46,356 nt of DNA from Phycisphaerales bacterium. Lineage in GTDB: Bacteria; Planctomycetota; Phycisphaerae; Sedimentisphaerales; Anaerobacaceae. The translations under genes and the position numbers were made by a program. Under the pieces are notes generated by a model that worked only from the letters and a program-made list of their open reading frames with translations, was not told the origin of the DNA and did not search any database. This document shows positions 15,627 to 25,267 of this stretch, piece by piece. The DNA lies in assembly GCA_003141275.1 (NCBI GenBank), contig PLLM01000072.1, positions 12,340 to 58,695 on the forward strand, in the 5' to 3' direction. How positions within the stretch are numbered: the first letter of the stretch is position 1; every line of letters starts with the position of its first letter.

Positions 15627-17459
15627 TTATTTATCCTGCGAAAAAATTACCACTGTGTATGGTCCGATACTGATTTTGCCGGAGCAGGGCAGCCCATCGA
15701 TTTTTTCCTCATGGGCTTCTACATCGGGCGTGGGATGATTTGCAAAATTTGGGCCATAGTTATATGAGTCACTGTTAAATCGCGTTTTCCACAGTCCGGC
15801 CCGCGGAAAACCGATTGTATAACCATCTCGGTTTTGATTCGTCATATTAACTACAACAACTACGCTATCGGTTGGGCCTTGTTTGTCCCAGCGATGAAAA
15901 GCAATGATCTTGGCCCCACCGTCAAAATGATAGATATGGATATTTTGACCGCACAACCCATGCGTCAATCCCGACAAGTTGCGCCGCAGGGCGATTAAAT
16001 CTCGATACATATTAAGAATGCCGTTTTCACCCTCGGCTCGGGACCAGTCGATCGGGACTTTATCCTGGAACCAGCGGTCTTCCAGGAACTCTTGCCCTTC
16101 AAAAATCATCGGAATACCGGGCGAAGTAAGAACAAGAGCACCGCCCAACGTAGAGCGTTTCTTGGAAAACCAGCTGTCCACGTTACCTGGCCATATCTCC
16201 TCGGGTACACGGGACCGACCATTAGCGACCGCGTCGTGCGACTCGGTAAAAATGACTCGCCGAAAGACATCTAAATCGTAGCGACGCTCAATAGCTTTAC
16301 TGACTGCCCCCAGATCGCGGGATGTATCATCACGAACAATAACGGCCTGACGAACGGGGTTCACAAATCCCCTATCCCATTGCGCATTGAAGCCGGCGCC
16401 GCCCGCCCCCACATCTTTGGTGACCCATGCGTTATTATGCATACCTTCGGCGATGCTGATTTTACCGGGGAACCGTTGTTGGATTTCTTCATTGATCCAC
16501 TGCATCAAGCTCCATCCTTGGGGAATGTCATCAGGCGTATCCGTGTCCCTGCCCTCAATATTTCGAATATAGGATATGGCGTCCCAGCGTAAGCCATCAA
16601 CGTGGTATTCCTCGAACCACATCATAGCATTATCGCGTATGTATTGGCGCACTTCACCCCGGCCATAATCGGGGCGTGTCTCGCCCCATGGTGTGTGCGA
16701 GCGGCGATCATTGTAAAAGTAAATTCCTCCCTTATCATTTTCGCTCCAGCCGTCAAACCGCCATAAATCAAGATCAGAGGGGCCAAAGTGGTTGTACACG
16801 ACATCTACGATGATAGCGATACCATGCTCGTGGGCCGCTTTAACAAATCGCTTATAGGCATCCGGTCCACCGTAACTACTTTCAACTGCAAAGGGATGAG
16901 AAGGATCGTAACCCCACGAAAAATCGCCTGGAAACTCCATGACCGGCATCACTTCCACTGCATTGATACCCAGTTCCTGAAGATAGGACAATTTTTCAAT
17001 GGCACTATCCAAAGTGCCCGGGTGTCCCTCTGCTTTAACGTTAAAGGTGCCGACGTGCATCTCGTAAATTACAAGCTCATTCCGCAAGGCCATTTTAAAG
17101 TTATCACTACCCCAATCGAACGCTTTAGGGTCGTAGATAATTCCGTTACCAATTGAGTTCGTTACTTTTTTGGCATAAGGGTCAATATGAGATAAAGGTG
17201 GGAGCTTCCAATCAACAGGAGTGTGAATCATATATCTGTACTCATCACCCGCTTTTGCTCCCGGCACTTCAGCTGACCAGCAACCGTTCTTCTCACTGGA
17301 CAGAGGTGTTGAGGTTTTGCTCCAGTCATTGAAGGTTCCGGTCACGTAAACTTTTTCGGCATGGGGAGCCCATACTCGAAAGGTTACTCCCTTTGCATCG
17401 GGGGTGGCACCCATGCCCGGATGTTTTATCGCGGTATTAGTTTTTGTCGCTTTCTTCAT
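15627..17459 (-). CDS. GH13 alpha-glucan branching-type enzyme (CBM48 + alpha-amylase domain)
   Basis: 610 residues from ATG 17459; the earlier in-frame ATG at 17495 lies inside the upstream phosphorylase gene. An N-terminal CBM48-like domain (VTFRVWAPHAEKVYVTGTFNDW) precedes a (beta/alpha)8 GH13 domain. Conserved regions are VDVVYNHFG (region I), GLRWDAI (nucleophile Asp), ISIAEGM (acid/base Glu) and FTESHDAV (third Asp). The pattern is that of GlgB/GlgX/trehalohydrolase-like enzymes. Standard GlgB has the same order but usually EDVS in region III, whereas this has IAEG. It therefore may be a branching enzyme or an alpha-amylase/debranching relative. It acts on storage glucan in the cytoplasm. 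It follows glgP by 23 nt. Confidence 0.85.
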   Translation of the reverse strand: MKKATKTNTAIKHPGMGATPDAKGVTFRVWAPHAEKVYVTGTFNDWSKTSTPLSSEKNGCWSAEVPGAKAGDEYRYMIHTPVDWKLPPLSHIDPYAKKVTNSIGNGIIYDPKAFDWGSDNFKMALRNELVIYEMHVGTFNVKAEGHPGTLDSAIEKLSYLQELGINAVEVMPVMEFPGDFSWGYDPSHPFAVESSYGGPDAYKRFVKAAHEHGIAIIVDVVYNHFGPSDLDLWRFDGWSENDKGGIYFYNDRRSHTPWGETRPDYGRGEVRQYIRDNAMMWFEEYHVDGLRWDAISYIRNIEGRDTDTPDDIPQGWSLMQWINEEIQQRFPGKISIAEGMHNNAWVTKDVGAGGAGFNAQWDRGFVNPVRQAVIVRDDTSRDLGAVSKAIERRYDLDVFRRVIFTESHDAVANGRSRVPEEIWPGNVDSWFSKKRSTLGGALVLTSPGIPMIFEGQEFLEDRWFQDKVPIDWSRAEGENGILNMYRDLIALRRNLSGLTHGLCGQNIHIYHFDGGAKIIAFHRWDKQGPTDSVVVVVNMTNQNRDGYTIGFPRAGLWKTRFNSDSYNYGPNFANHPTPDVEAHEEKIDGLPCSGKISIGPYTVVIFSQDK

Positions 17460-17482
17460 CGTCTTTTCTTCAATCAATAAGA

Positions 17483-20029
17483 TTACCGCTGCCACAGAAT
17501 GTGAGCGGCTTCCAGAGGAACCGCAACACCATCGTAGTTCGGTATTACCCTGGCCGTATAGTCTGTCGCAGGCCGGGTCGCTGATATCGTTACGCTGTAG
17601 ATGTAACCTCTGACCGCGCCCGCCAGTTGTCGGCCTCGCTTCATCTCCTGCCGTACTGGATTACTGCCATTTATCCCATCCGCATAAAGCTCCACTCGAA
17701 CAGCATTCGGGTCGATGTAGTTGAGATAGACCTTAACTTCAAATATATGCTGCTGTCCGCTGGTTTCAACCTTTATTTCGCCGAAACGCATCGCTGCCCA
17801 TTTTTGTTCGAGAGTATGCCGCCAATCTACCAGCTTTTTGCCAATTGCACCTTTATCGGAAGCACGCATACGGTAGGATGCTGCAGCCGGAAGGTAATGC
17901 TGCTCGGTGTATTCTCGCACGGTGCGATTGGCTGAAAAGCGAGGCGTCAACATCGCCATGCTTTCACGAATACGCGATACCCATGCTTTGGGAATACCCT
18001 TCTCATCACGGCTATAAAACTCAGGAACCAACTCGCCTTCGAGCAGATTGTAAAGTGCGTTTGCTTCGACAGTGTCCCAGGCCGGGTCTTCGCCATGTTC
18101 CTGACCGTCCCCCAGCGCCCACCCAACTTCCGGCGTGTATGCTTCGGCCCACCAGCCATCCAGTTCCGACAGATTGACGCCTCCATTAACCAGCACTTTC
18201 ATGCCGCTGGTTCCACTCGCCTCCCAAGGCCTCCGTGGTGTGTTAATCCAGACATCCACCCCCTGCACCAGGTGCCCGGTCAAATGCATATCATAGTCGC
18301 TAAGGAATACCGCATGTGAACGCACCTCGGGCCGCCGGATAAAACGTGTCCATTCCTGGATCATTTCCTGCCCTGCCTGGTCCCCAGGATGGGCCTTACC
18401 GGCGATAATAAGTTGAACAGGACGCTGAGTGTCGGTCAACAGGCGAAGTAGTCGCTGCGGGTCATGCAGCAGCAGATTCGGCCTCTTGTAGCTTGCGAAG
18501 CGGCGTGCAAAACCGAGTGTTAAAACATTTGGGTCAAATAGATGCTTTGCATTGTCAACCATTTCGGGTGATGCGCCTGACTCAGCCAGTTGCCGAGACA
18601 GCCGTTCACGGGCATATTCAACGAGGGTCTTACGGGCCTCAGCACGAAATTCCCAGAGCCTGGCGTCGGAGATGCGGCGAATATTATCGCCCAGTGTTTC
18701 GGTCGTTCCCAGCCAACGGTCTTTTCCACAAGCCTCAGTCCAAAGTTCGTCGGCCGCCGCCGAATCCCAGGTCGACGTATGGACTCCGTTGGTAACGGAC
18801 CCGACGGGCACTTCGTCTGCCGGCCAGCTTGGAAAGAGAGGTTCAAAGAGGTGCCGGCTGACTTTCCCATGCAAGCGGCTCACGCCATTTACCGCCCCGC
18901 TGCCTCGTATGGCCAGATAAGCCATATTGAAATACTCCGACGAGTCATTAGAGTTTTGCCGCCCAAGAGCGAGCAAATCGTGGATTGGTATATCAAGCAT
19001 CTTCTGGGCATACCAACCAAGGTATTGCTCGATAAGGGCTGGAGCAAAACAGTCAAAGCCGGCGGCTACCGGTGTGTGCGTGGTGAATAGATTGCCGGCT
19101 CGCGTGACAGCCAGCGCAGCTTCAAAAGGTTGGCCTGTATCTTCCATGAAATTTCTTGCGCGTTCCAGCACAGCGAAGGCGGCATGCCCTTCATTGAGGT
19201 GGCAGACCTCCGGCTGTATGCCAATTGCGCGGAGCAGTCGCCATCCGCCAATCCCGAGAAGCATTTCCTGCTTAAGTCGCAACTCCGACCCGCCACCGTA
19301 AAGCTCGCTTGTAATTCCTCTATGAGCCGGAAAGTTCGCAGCGTCATTGGAGTCCAGCAGGTAAAGTTTAACTCTGCCGACCTGCACCTCCCAGGCGCGG
19401 AGCCACACCGAATAACCGGGAAGCTTCACTTCCAGCCGCAACCACTCTCCGTTCGGTTTTCGCAAAGGCGTAATCGGCAATTGCCCCGGGTCATTGTATG
19501 GAAACAGGGCTTGTTGCGCTCCATCCTTATCAATCACCTGGCGAAAATAGCCCTGCTGGTATAGTAGTCCAACGCCTACCACCGGCACACCCAAATCGCT
19601 GGCGGCTTTGAGCTGGTCGCCTGCCACATTGCCAAGCCCGCCCGAATATATGGGCAGCGCCTCGCTCAACATAAATTCCATACAGAAATAAGCGACACAG
19701 GTCAAAGGAGCTTTTGGATAACTTTGCTGAAACCACGCAGGCGCTGACGACTTACGGTCCTTGAGTTCCAAAAGCTCATCCACTTCCCTGCGAAATTCGG
19801 TATTAGCCAATAAGTTTTTAAGTTTCTCCCGTGAAACAGTCTGCAAAACGACCCAGGGATTTCGTGTCAGTTCCCACAATTCCGGGTCGAGCTGTCTCCA
19901 AACTCTGTCCCCGTAATGACTCCAAGACCATCGCATATCCAGGGCAAGTTCAGCGAGAGAATCGAACCCTTCGACTTCCACAGGCATCAAAGAGTATATT
20001 GGATTGCCGACATGTGTTCGCTTGTCCAT
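17483..20029 (-). CDS. glgP: Alpha-glucan (glycogen) phosphorylase, GT35
   Basis: 848 residues. The ATG at 20029 is preceded by AAGGAG 5 nt away; the GTG two codons earlier overlaps that SD. It belongs to the shorter, Thermotoga-type alpha-glucan phosphorylases (DUF3417-containing N-terminus: FDSLAELALDMRWSWSH). FCMEFMLSEALPIYSGGLG is the N-terminal glucan/phosphate region. EASGTSGMKVLVNGG holds the PLP-binding Lys (about residue 608). It releases glucose-1-phosphate from glycogen, which the adjacent phosphoglucomutase converts to glucose-6-phosphate. The gene starts 9 nt after the pgm stop and precedes the branching-type enzyme, so storage and mobilisation genes share one operon. Confidence 0.94.
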   Translation of the reverse strand: MDKRTHVGNPIYSLMPVEVEGFDSLAELALDMRWSWSHYGDRVWRQLDPELWELTRNPWVVLQTVSREKLKNLLANTEFRREVDELLELKDRKSSAPAWFQQSYPKAPLTCVAYFCMEFMLSEALPIYSGGLGNVAGDQLKAASDLGVPVVGVGLLYQQGYFRQVIDKDGAQQALFPYNDPGQLPITPLRKPNGEWLRLEVKLPGYSVWLRAWEVQVGRVKLYLLDSNDAANFPAHRGITSELYGGGSELRLKQEMLLGIGGWRLLRAIGIQPEVCHLNEGHAAFAVLERARNFMEDTGQPFEAALAVTRAGNLFTTHTPVAAGFDCFAPALIEQYLGWYAQKMLDIPIHDLLALGRQNSNDSSEYFNMAYLAIRGSGAVNGVSRLHGKVSRHLFEPLFPSWPADEVPVGSVTNGVHTSTWDSAAADELWTEACGKDRWLGTTETLGDNIRRISDARLWEFRAEARKTLVEYARERLSRQLAESGASPEMVDNAKHLFDPNVLTLGFARRFASYKRPNLLLHDPQRLLRLLTDTQRPVQLIIAGKAHPGDQAGQEMIQEWTRFIRRPEVRSHAVFLSDYDMHLTGHLVQGVDVWINTPRRPWEASGTSGMKVLVNGGVNLSELDGWWAEAYTPEVGWALGDGQEHGEDPAWDTVEANALYNLLEGELVPEFYSRDEKGIPKAWVSRIRESMAMLTPRFSANRTVREYTEQHYLPAAASYRMRASDKGAIGKKLVDWRHTLEQKWAAMRFGEIKVETSGQQHIFEVKVYLNYIDPNAVRVELYADGINGSNPVRQEMKRGRQLAGAVRGYIYSVTISATRPATDYTARVIPNYDGVAVPLEAAHILWQR

Positions 20030-20038
20030 TGTCACTCC

Positions 20039-21700
20039 TTAAGATTTTTTCTTAACGGAAACTCCAACAGCATCACCGACAATCCCCTGTGCTTCTTCCA
20101 GGATACTACGCAAATGATCCGCTCCTTGGAAGCTCTCCGCATAAATCTTGTAGATGTCTTCAGTCCCGGATGGACGAGCAGCAAACCATCCGCTTTTTGC
20201 TATTACTTTCAGTCCGCCAATGGGAGCGCCATTGCCGGGCGCACTGGTGAGTATGGTCTGGATTTTTTCGCCAGCCAACTCGGTGAAATTAACCTGCTGG
20301 GGTAATAGTTTCGCCAATAGTTCCTTTTGTTCCGGGGTGGCCGGCGCCTCAACACGGTCGTAAGCGGGCTCACCGAACTCACGCGTAAGTTCACGATATA
20401 TCTGGCCGGGATCGCGGCCCATTTTTGCCGTTATCTCCGCGGCAAGTAAAGCCGGGACAATTCCATCTTTGTCCGTTGTCCAGACTCTGCCATCTAAGCG
20501 GACGAAAGACGCGCCCGCGCTCTCTTCCCCACCGAAGCCAAGCGAGCCGTCGAACAAACCGTCAACGAACCACTTGAAACCGACCGGCACCTCGTAGAGC
20601 TTGCGGCCAAGCTTCGCTGTGACGAAATCAATCATCCGGCTGCTCACCACCGTCTTGCCAACTGCCGCTTCCTTGAGCCACTTCGGTCGGTGTTGAAAAA
20701 GGTAGAAGATAGCGACCGAAAGGTAGTGATTGGGCGAAAGCAGTCCGGTACTCCTGGTGACAATTCCGTGCCGGTCATGGTCCGTATCACAGGCAAAGGC
20801 AATATCGAAGCGATCTTTTAAACCAATCAACCTTTGCATCGCATAAGGCGAGGATGGATCCATGCGAATTTGGCCGTCCCAATCCACCGTCATGAAACGA
20901 AAAGTCGGATCGACTGCCTCGTTGACAACTGTCAGGTTCAACCCATATCGCTCAGCAATCGGCCCCCAGTAGTGGACACCGGCGCCGCCGAGCGGATCCA
21001 CCCCCATACTAATCTTGGTGTCACGAATGGCGTTCATATCGATCACATTACCGAGATCGCTCACATAAGCATCGAGGTAATTATGTCGGTGCGTCGTGTC
21101 GGCGAGAAGGGCCTTCTCGAAAGGAATCCTTTTTACATCCTGAAGGTCTCTCTCAAGAAATTCGTTCGACTTCGCTTCGATCCAATCGGTGACATCGGTT
21201 TGGGCCGGGCCGCCGTTAGGAGGATTGTACTTGAAACCTCCGTCATGAGGCGGATTATGGGAAGGCGTGATCACTATGCCATCGGCAAGTCCTGTCTTGC
21301 GCCCGCGGTTATATGTGATAATAGCATGAGAAATAACAGGGGTTGGGGTGTATTCATCTTTATCCGCAATCATGACTTCAATGGCGTTTGCCGCAAGCAC
21401 TTCCATAGCGCTGGCAAAAGCCGGCACGGAGAGCGCATGTGTGTCCATACCAAGAAACAGAGGGCCATCAATTTTATGCTGATTGCGGTAGAGACAAATA
21501 GCCTGACTGATGGCCAGAATATGCCATTCGTTGAAAGCTTTGTCGAAGGCTGAGCCACGATGCCCTGAGGTGCCGAACGCAACCCGTTGCGCCGGCACCG
21601 ACTGATCAGGCACCTCGGTATAATAGGCCGTGACAAGTTTGGGCACATTAACCAGCATCGATGGTTCGGCCAGCTTTCCTGCAAAAGGGCTCACTTTCAT
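20039..21700 (-). CDS. pgm: Phosphoglucomutase (alpha-D-glucose-specific)
   Basis: 553 residues, typical length. Motifs include FGTSGHRGS (substrate loop), ITPSHNPPHDGGFKYNPP with the phosphorylated Ser near residue 145, DTDHDRHGIV (Mg2+-binding loop), FGGEESAGASF (sugar-binding loop) and ARPSGTEDIYKIYAESF (phosphate-binding loop). It interconverts glucose-1-phosphate and glucose-6-phosphate in the cytoplasm. Its ATG overlaps the transaldolase stop as ATGA, so it is translationally coupled to tal. The next gene is glycogen phosphorylase, its direct metabolic partner. Confidence 0.96.
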   Translation of the reverse strand: MKVSPFAGKLAEPSMLVNVPKLVTAYYTEVPDQSVPAQRVAFGTSGHRGSAFDKAFNEWHILAISQAICLYRNQHKIDGPLFLGMDTHALSVPAFASAMEVLAANAIEVMIADKDEYTPTPVISHAIITYNRGRKTGLADGIVITPSHNPPHDGGFKYNPPNGGPAQTDVTDWIEAKSNEFLERDLQDVKRIPFEKALLADTTHRHNYLDAYVSDLGNVIDMNAIRDTKISMGVDPLGGAGVHYWGPIAERYGLNLTVVNEAVDPTFRFMTVDWDGQIRMDPSSPYAMQRLIGLKDRFDIAFACDTDHDRHGIVTRSTGLLSPNHYLSVAIFYLFQHRPKWLKEAAVGKTVVSSRMIDFVTAKLGRKLYEVPVGFKWFVDGLFDGSLGFGGEESAGASFVRLDGRVWTTDKDGIVPALLAAEITAKMGRDPGQIYRELTREFGEPAYDRVEAPATPEQKELLAKLLPQQVNFTELAGEKIQTILTSAPGNGAPIGGLKVIAKSGWFAARPSGTEDIYKIYAESFQGADHLRSILEEAQGIVGDAVGVSVKKKS

Positions 21701-22833
21701 GTTTTTATCGCCAAATGCCGAGATGACTTTTTTGTTAAGGTCTCCATCAGCTTGTCGAATGGCTCGTCGAATTTCTTTACGCCTTCGTCTTCAAGCTGCT
21801 GCGTCACCTTGTCGATATCTACCCCGAGTTCCGGCAATTGTGCCGTTACCCAGTTGGCTTCCTTGACATCCTGTTCGAGGCGTGATTTCGGGTCGCCGTG
21901 GTCACGGTAGGCGTCTATGGTTTCAAGCGGGACCGTGTTTACGGTGTCCGGACCGATTAGCGACTCAACGTATTTCACATCGCTGTAGTCCGGGTTCTTG
22001 GTACCCGTGCTGGCCCAGAGCAGCCGCTGCACACGAGCGCCCTTGTCAGCCAGCTTCTTAAACCGATTATTACCAAAGATTTCCCTGTATATTTGATAGG
22101 CCATTTTCGCACTGGCGACGGCAACTTGTCCACGCACCTTTTTTGCGATATCTGTCTTCGGGCCGCCTTGCGCGATGAGTTTTTCCAGCAGCGAATCCAC
22201 CAATGTATCGATACGACTCACAAAAAAGCTGGCCACAGAGGCCACATACTCCACAGGCCTTCCTTGTATCACCCTCGCTTCGATGCCGGCAATGTAAGCT
22301 TGGGCCACCTGTCGATAACGAGGCAATCCAAAGAGCAACGTAACGTTGATATTAATTCCTTCACTGATTAGTTGCTGAATGGCAGGTAACCCATCGGCCG
22401 TCGCCGGGACTTTGATGAAAACATTGGCCCGATCCAGCGCAGCCCACAACCGGCGGGCTTCCTCAATTGTGCCTTTGGTGTCATGTGCCAGATGGGGATT
22501 GACCTCCAGGCTGACATATCCGTCCTTGCCGTCGGTCTCTTCATACACAGACCTGAATTCGTCAGCGGCGCTCTGTACGTCGCGCTGGCTGAGAGCTTCA
22601 TAGATTGCTTTGACGTCTTTTTTCTTAAGGGCTATGTCCCGAATGTCTTCATCGTAAATATGGCTTTCCGCTATCGCCTTCTCAAAGATGGATGGGTTCG
22701 AGGTCATCCCCCGCAGCCCATCCTCGTCGATTAAACGTCGAAGCTCACCGCCGGTAATCAGATCACGTCTGATGTAGTCAAGCCAAATTGACTGACCGAG
22801 CGTTCCCAATTTTTTCAAAGGATTGTCTTTCAT
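21697..22833 (-). CDS. tal: Transaldolase
   Basis: 378 residues, the size of the longer (type 2) bacterial transaldolases. SIWLDYIRRDLI and GMTSNPSIFEKAI form the N-terminal signature, NPHLAHDT is conserved, and VFIKVPATADG carries the Schiff-base Lys (about residue 139). ASVASFFVSRIDTLVD and LWASTGTKNPDYSD complete the barrel. It transfers a dihydroxyacetone unit between sugar phosphates in the pentose phosphate pathway. The 4-bp ATGA overlap with pgm shows coupling. Upstream lies the alpha/beta hydrolase gene, 39 nt away. Confidence 0.96.
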   Translation of the reverse strand: MKDNPLKKLGTLGQSIWLDYIRRDLITGGELRRLIDEDGLRGMTSNPSIFEKAIAESHIYDEDIRDIALKKKDVKAIYEALSQRDVQSAADEFRSVYEETDGKDGYVSLEVNPHLAHDTKGTIEEARRLWAALDRANVFIKVPATADGLPAIQQLISEGININVTLLFGLPRYRQVAQAYIAGIEARVIQGRPVEYVASVASFFVSRIDTLVDSLLEKLIAQGGPKTDIAKKVRGQVAVASAKMAYQIYREIFGNNRFKKLADKGARVQRLLWASTGTKNPDYSDVKYVESLIGPDTVNTVPLETIDAYRDHGDPKSRLEQDVKEANWVTAQLPELGVDIDKVTQQLEDEGVKKFDEPFDKLMETLTKKSSRHLAIKT

Positions 22834-22872
22834 GATTTTGCCTCATTATATCCCAGTGCCGCAAAAGCGGCC

Positions 22873-23697
22873 TCAGGTCTTAAGGAATGCCAGCAAGTCA
22901 GCGTTTAGCCGGTCTTTGTGCGTGTATGCGATGCCATGAGGTGCGCCCGCGTATATCTTCAGGGTTGCATTCTTGACCAGCTTCGATGAGCAGAGAGCCG
23001 CGGCGCCGATCGGCACGATCTGATCGTCGTCGCCGTGAATAATCAGCGTCGGCACGTTGAACTTCTTGAGGTCTTCGGTAAAATCTGTTTCGGAGAACGC
23101 CTTGATACAATCGAAGGTGTTCTTGTGACCAGCCTGCATCCCCTGGAGCCAGAACGAGTCGATAATACCCTGCGAAACCTTGGCGCCGGGCCTATTGGCC
23201 CCGAAGAACGGGCCGCTGGCGAGGTCCTTGTAGAGCTGCGAGCGGTCGGTGATAGAGCCAAGGCGAATCTTGTCGAACACCTCAATTGGCAAGCCGCCGG
23301 GATTGGCCGCCGTTTTCAGCATCAGCGGCGGGACGGCGGAGATCAGCGCAGCCTTGGCCAGACGTTTTGTGCCGTGGCGGCCGATATAGCGAGCAACTTC
23401 GCCGCCGCCTGCGGAGAAACCGATCAGGACGGCGTCTTTCAGGCCGAGCGTTTCGACAAGCTCCGAGAGGTCGTCGGCATAGGTGTTCATATCGTTGCCA
23501 CTCCAGGGCTGGCTCGACCGGCCATGGCCGCGACGGTCATGGGCAATGCAGCGATAGCCGTTGGACACCAGGAAGAACATTTGAGCCTCCCAACTGTCCG
23601 AATTCAACGGCCACCCGTGACTGAATACGACGGGCTGGCCTGTACCCCAGTCCTTGTAATAGATTTGCGTACCGTCTTTCGTCGTAATCGTACTCAT
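22873..23697 (-). CDS. Alpha/beta hydrolase, non-heme chloroperoxidase/arylesterase-like
   Basis: 274 residues. [17 protein letters not shown] includes the oxyanion region. The catalytic triad is Ser in GFSAGGGE (about residue 95), Asp in HGDDDQIVP and His in [10 protein letters not shown]. Sequence and length match cofactor-free (non-heme) chloroperoxidases and related esterases, where GHSTGGGE is usual; here it is GFSAGGGE. The physiological substrate is unknown, since halogenation in this family is usually a side activity of an esterase or perhydrolase. GGAGG precedes the ATG. It sits between SOD and transaldolase in the stress and carbon block. Confidence 0.9.
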   Translation of the reverse strand: MSTITTKDGTQIYYKDWGTGQPVVFSHGWPLNSDSWEAQMFFLVSNGYRCIAHDRRGHGRSSQPWSGNDMNTYADDLSELVETLGLKDAVLIGFSAGGGEVARYIGRHGTKRLAKAALISAVPPLMLKTAANPGGLPIEVFDKIRLGSITDRSQLYKDLASGPFFGANRPGAKVSQGIIDSFWLQGMQAGHKNTFDCIKAFSETDFTEDLKKFNVPTLIIHGDDDQIVPIGAAALCSSKLVKNATLKIYAGAPHGIAYTHKDRLNADLLAFLKT

Positions 23698-23780
23698 TGT
23701 TTGCCTCCTTTTTTATTGGCGGGGGTCGTCAACTCCTTATGTTCGTCCAACGACAAGGCTTGCGACTGTTCAGGCCGCCA

Positions 23781-24401
23781 TCAGCCAAGGTTCTCTGCCG
23801 CAAAATTCCAATTAATCAGTTTGTCGAGAACAGCATTGACATAGTCCGCGCGTCGGTTCTGGTAATCCAGGTAATAGGCGTGTTCCCAGACATCTATAGT
23901 CAATAGCGGTTTAATGCCCTTGGTTAAAGGCAAATCCGCATTGGCTGTCTTGACCACCTTGAGCTTGTTGCTATCCAGCACAAGCCACACCCAGCCGCTG
24001 CCGAACTGGGCCATTGCCGCAGTCGCCAACTCTTTCTTGCATACATCCAAGGCGCCGAAGGAGGCCTCGATCTTTTTCTTCAGCACAGCGGGTGGTTCGC
24101 CACCGCCCTTCGGCCTCAGACTGCGCCAGTAAAACGTGTGGTTCCACGCTTGTGCTGCATTATTGAAAATCGCGGTCTTATCGGCTTTGCCGGCTGTCTC
24201 GGTAATGATTTTCTCCAGCGTCATGTCCGCAAACTCTGTTTCTGCTATCAGCTTATTCAGGTTATCCACATACCCCTTGTGATGCTTGCCGTAGTGGAAG
24301 CTGATTGTATTCGCGGAGATAACCGGCTCCAGCGCGTTATCCACATAGGGCAGAGGAGGCAGTAAAATCGAAGATAAACTTTTAATCTTGTCATTGCTCA
24401 T
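23781..24401 (-). CDS. sodA: Superoxide dismutase, Fe/Mn type
   Basis: 206 residues. Metal ligands are visible: His in [12 protein letters not shown], His in AWNHTFYW, and Asp and His in [24 protein letters not shown] is the conserved core. There is no signal peptide, so it is cytoplasmic. It converts superoxide to oxygen and hydrogen peroxide. The metal cannot be assigned with certainty from the sequence; the symbol is a family label. GGAG precedes the ATG. It stands between a universal stress protein and the alpha/beta hydrolase, consistent with an oxidative-stress role for this block. Confidence 0.96.
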   Translation of the reverse strand: MSNDKIKSLSSILLPPLPYVDNALEPVISANTISFHYGKHHKGYVDNLNKLIAETEFADMTLEKIITETAGKADKTAIFNNAAQAWNHTFYWRSLRPKGGGEPPAVLKKKIEASFGALDVCKKELATAAMAQFGSGWVWLVLDSNKLKVVKTANADLPLTKGIKPLLTIDVWEHAYYLDYQNRRADYVNAVLDKLINWNFAAENLG

Positions 24402-24500
24402 AATTTGACTCCTTAAACGTTATCACAGTTTTGATTTTTTGGTTTTAGCGCAAATTTCATTTTTGCTTACAATCGGATCGCTTTCAACATTGAACACACA

Positions 24501-24950
24501 TTACTTCTTTACCACCAGAATTGGGATTGTCGTATCTTTGTGGATAACACCATAGGTAACACTGCCAAGGGTCGCAGCTGCTAAAGCGCTTTGCCCATGA
24601 GAACCAATAACAATAAGGTCCACCTTTGACTTTTCAGCCAGTTTCATAATCTCCTCAACAGGATGCCCTGATGTTATAACAGTTTTCGAGTTAACACCTT
24701 TCTTTTCGCACAGTTTCTTTATTTGCCGAGCATGTCTTTCAGCACCCTCGCGCAGATAATCTCCCATAGGTTCCTGCACATCCGGTTGGAAGCGTCCAAC
24801 AAGCATTGTCTGACTTATCAACAAGCGGTAATCTATAACGCTGGTGACAATTATCGAGGCATGTAACTGCTTTGCCAGGCCAATCGCATAGGCAGCTGCT
24901 TTTTGAGATATTTTTGAACCGTCTGTTGGCACAAGAATTTTTGATATCAT
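24501..24950 (-). CDS. Universal stress protein, UspA family
   Basis: 149 residues, one Usp domain. ILVPTDGSKISQKAAAYAI is the N-terminal strand-loop-helix, and VIGSHGQSALAAATLGSV is the ATP-binding motif G-2x-G-9x-G-S, so this is an ATP-binding type. VKK ends the last strand, as usual. GGAGAA precedes the ATG. Usp proteins are induced by starvation, energy limitation or oxidants. It lies 99 nt upstream of sod in the same direction; the 317 nt upstream of it hold only repeat copy A and no gene. Confidence 0.94.
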   Translation of the reverse strand: MISKILVPTDGSKISQKAAAYAIGLAKQLHASIIVTSVIDYRLLISQTMLVGRFQPDVQEPMGDYLREGAERHARQIKKLCEKKGVNSKTVITSGHPVEEIMKLAEKSKVDLIVIGSHGQSALAAATLGSVTYGVIHKDTTIPILVVKK

Positions 24951-25267
24951 ACATTCTCCTTCAGTAAAAACTCTTTCTTAAACATCCTTTCAGACAATAT
25001 TCTCTTTTCACCTTCGTCTGGTGATACAGTCACGCGATTTGCTGACAAAAAACTCACTGCCAGGAAACATAAAGATGATAATGACATAATTTTCCGTTAA
25101 GGGTATAGGTTTGCAAATAGGGGAATTACTTAATCGGATGGGCCGAATCACTTAGTATATATATCGCAAAGCCGATGGGGGGCCGACCTATTTCAGCGAA
25201 ATAAGCTGCTTGTAAGATTGGCTTTCCAAAAAACTTAGCATCGGATGAATATTCTTATAGTATGGAG
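24951..25267. other. Intergenic region with dispersed-repeat copy A
   Basis: No convincing gene. The half near usp is AT-rich and would hold the usp promoter, but no clear -35/-10 pair stands out. The half near the AI-2E gene contains repeat copy A (25181-25264), ending 3 nt before the AI-2E stop codon. Confidence 0.4.
25181..25264 (-). repeat. Dispersed intergenic repeat, copy A
   Basis: The last 33 bp (25232-25264) are identical to copy B at 27 of 33 positions without gaps; shared blocks are TTAGC, TCGGA, GAAT and TTATAGTA. The preceding part has CGACC in common with copies B and C but is otherwise diverged. It is given as minus because copies A and B lie just after minus-strand genes. It does not form an obvious hairpin and encodes nothing recognised. 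Confidence 0.65.

Noticed and set aside
20834-21553. Plus-strand frame of 239 codons opposite phosphoglucomutase
   Set aside because: Antisense of conserved pgm motifs; no independent evidence.
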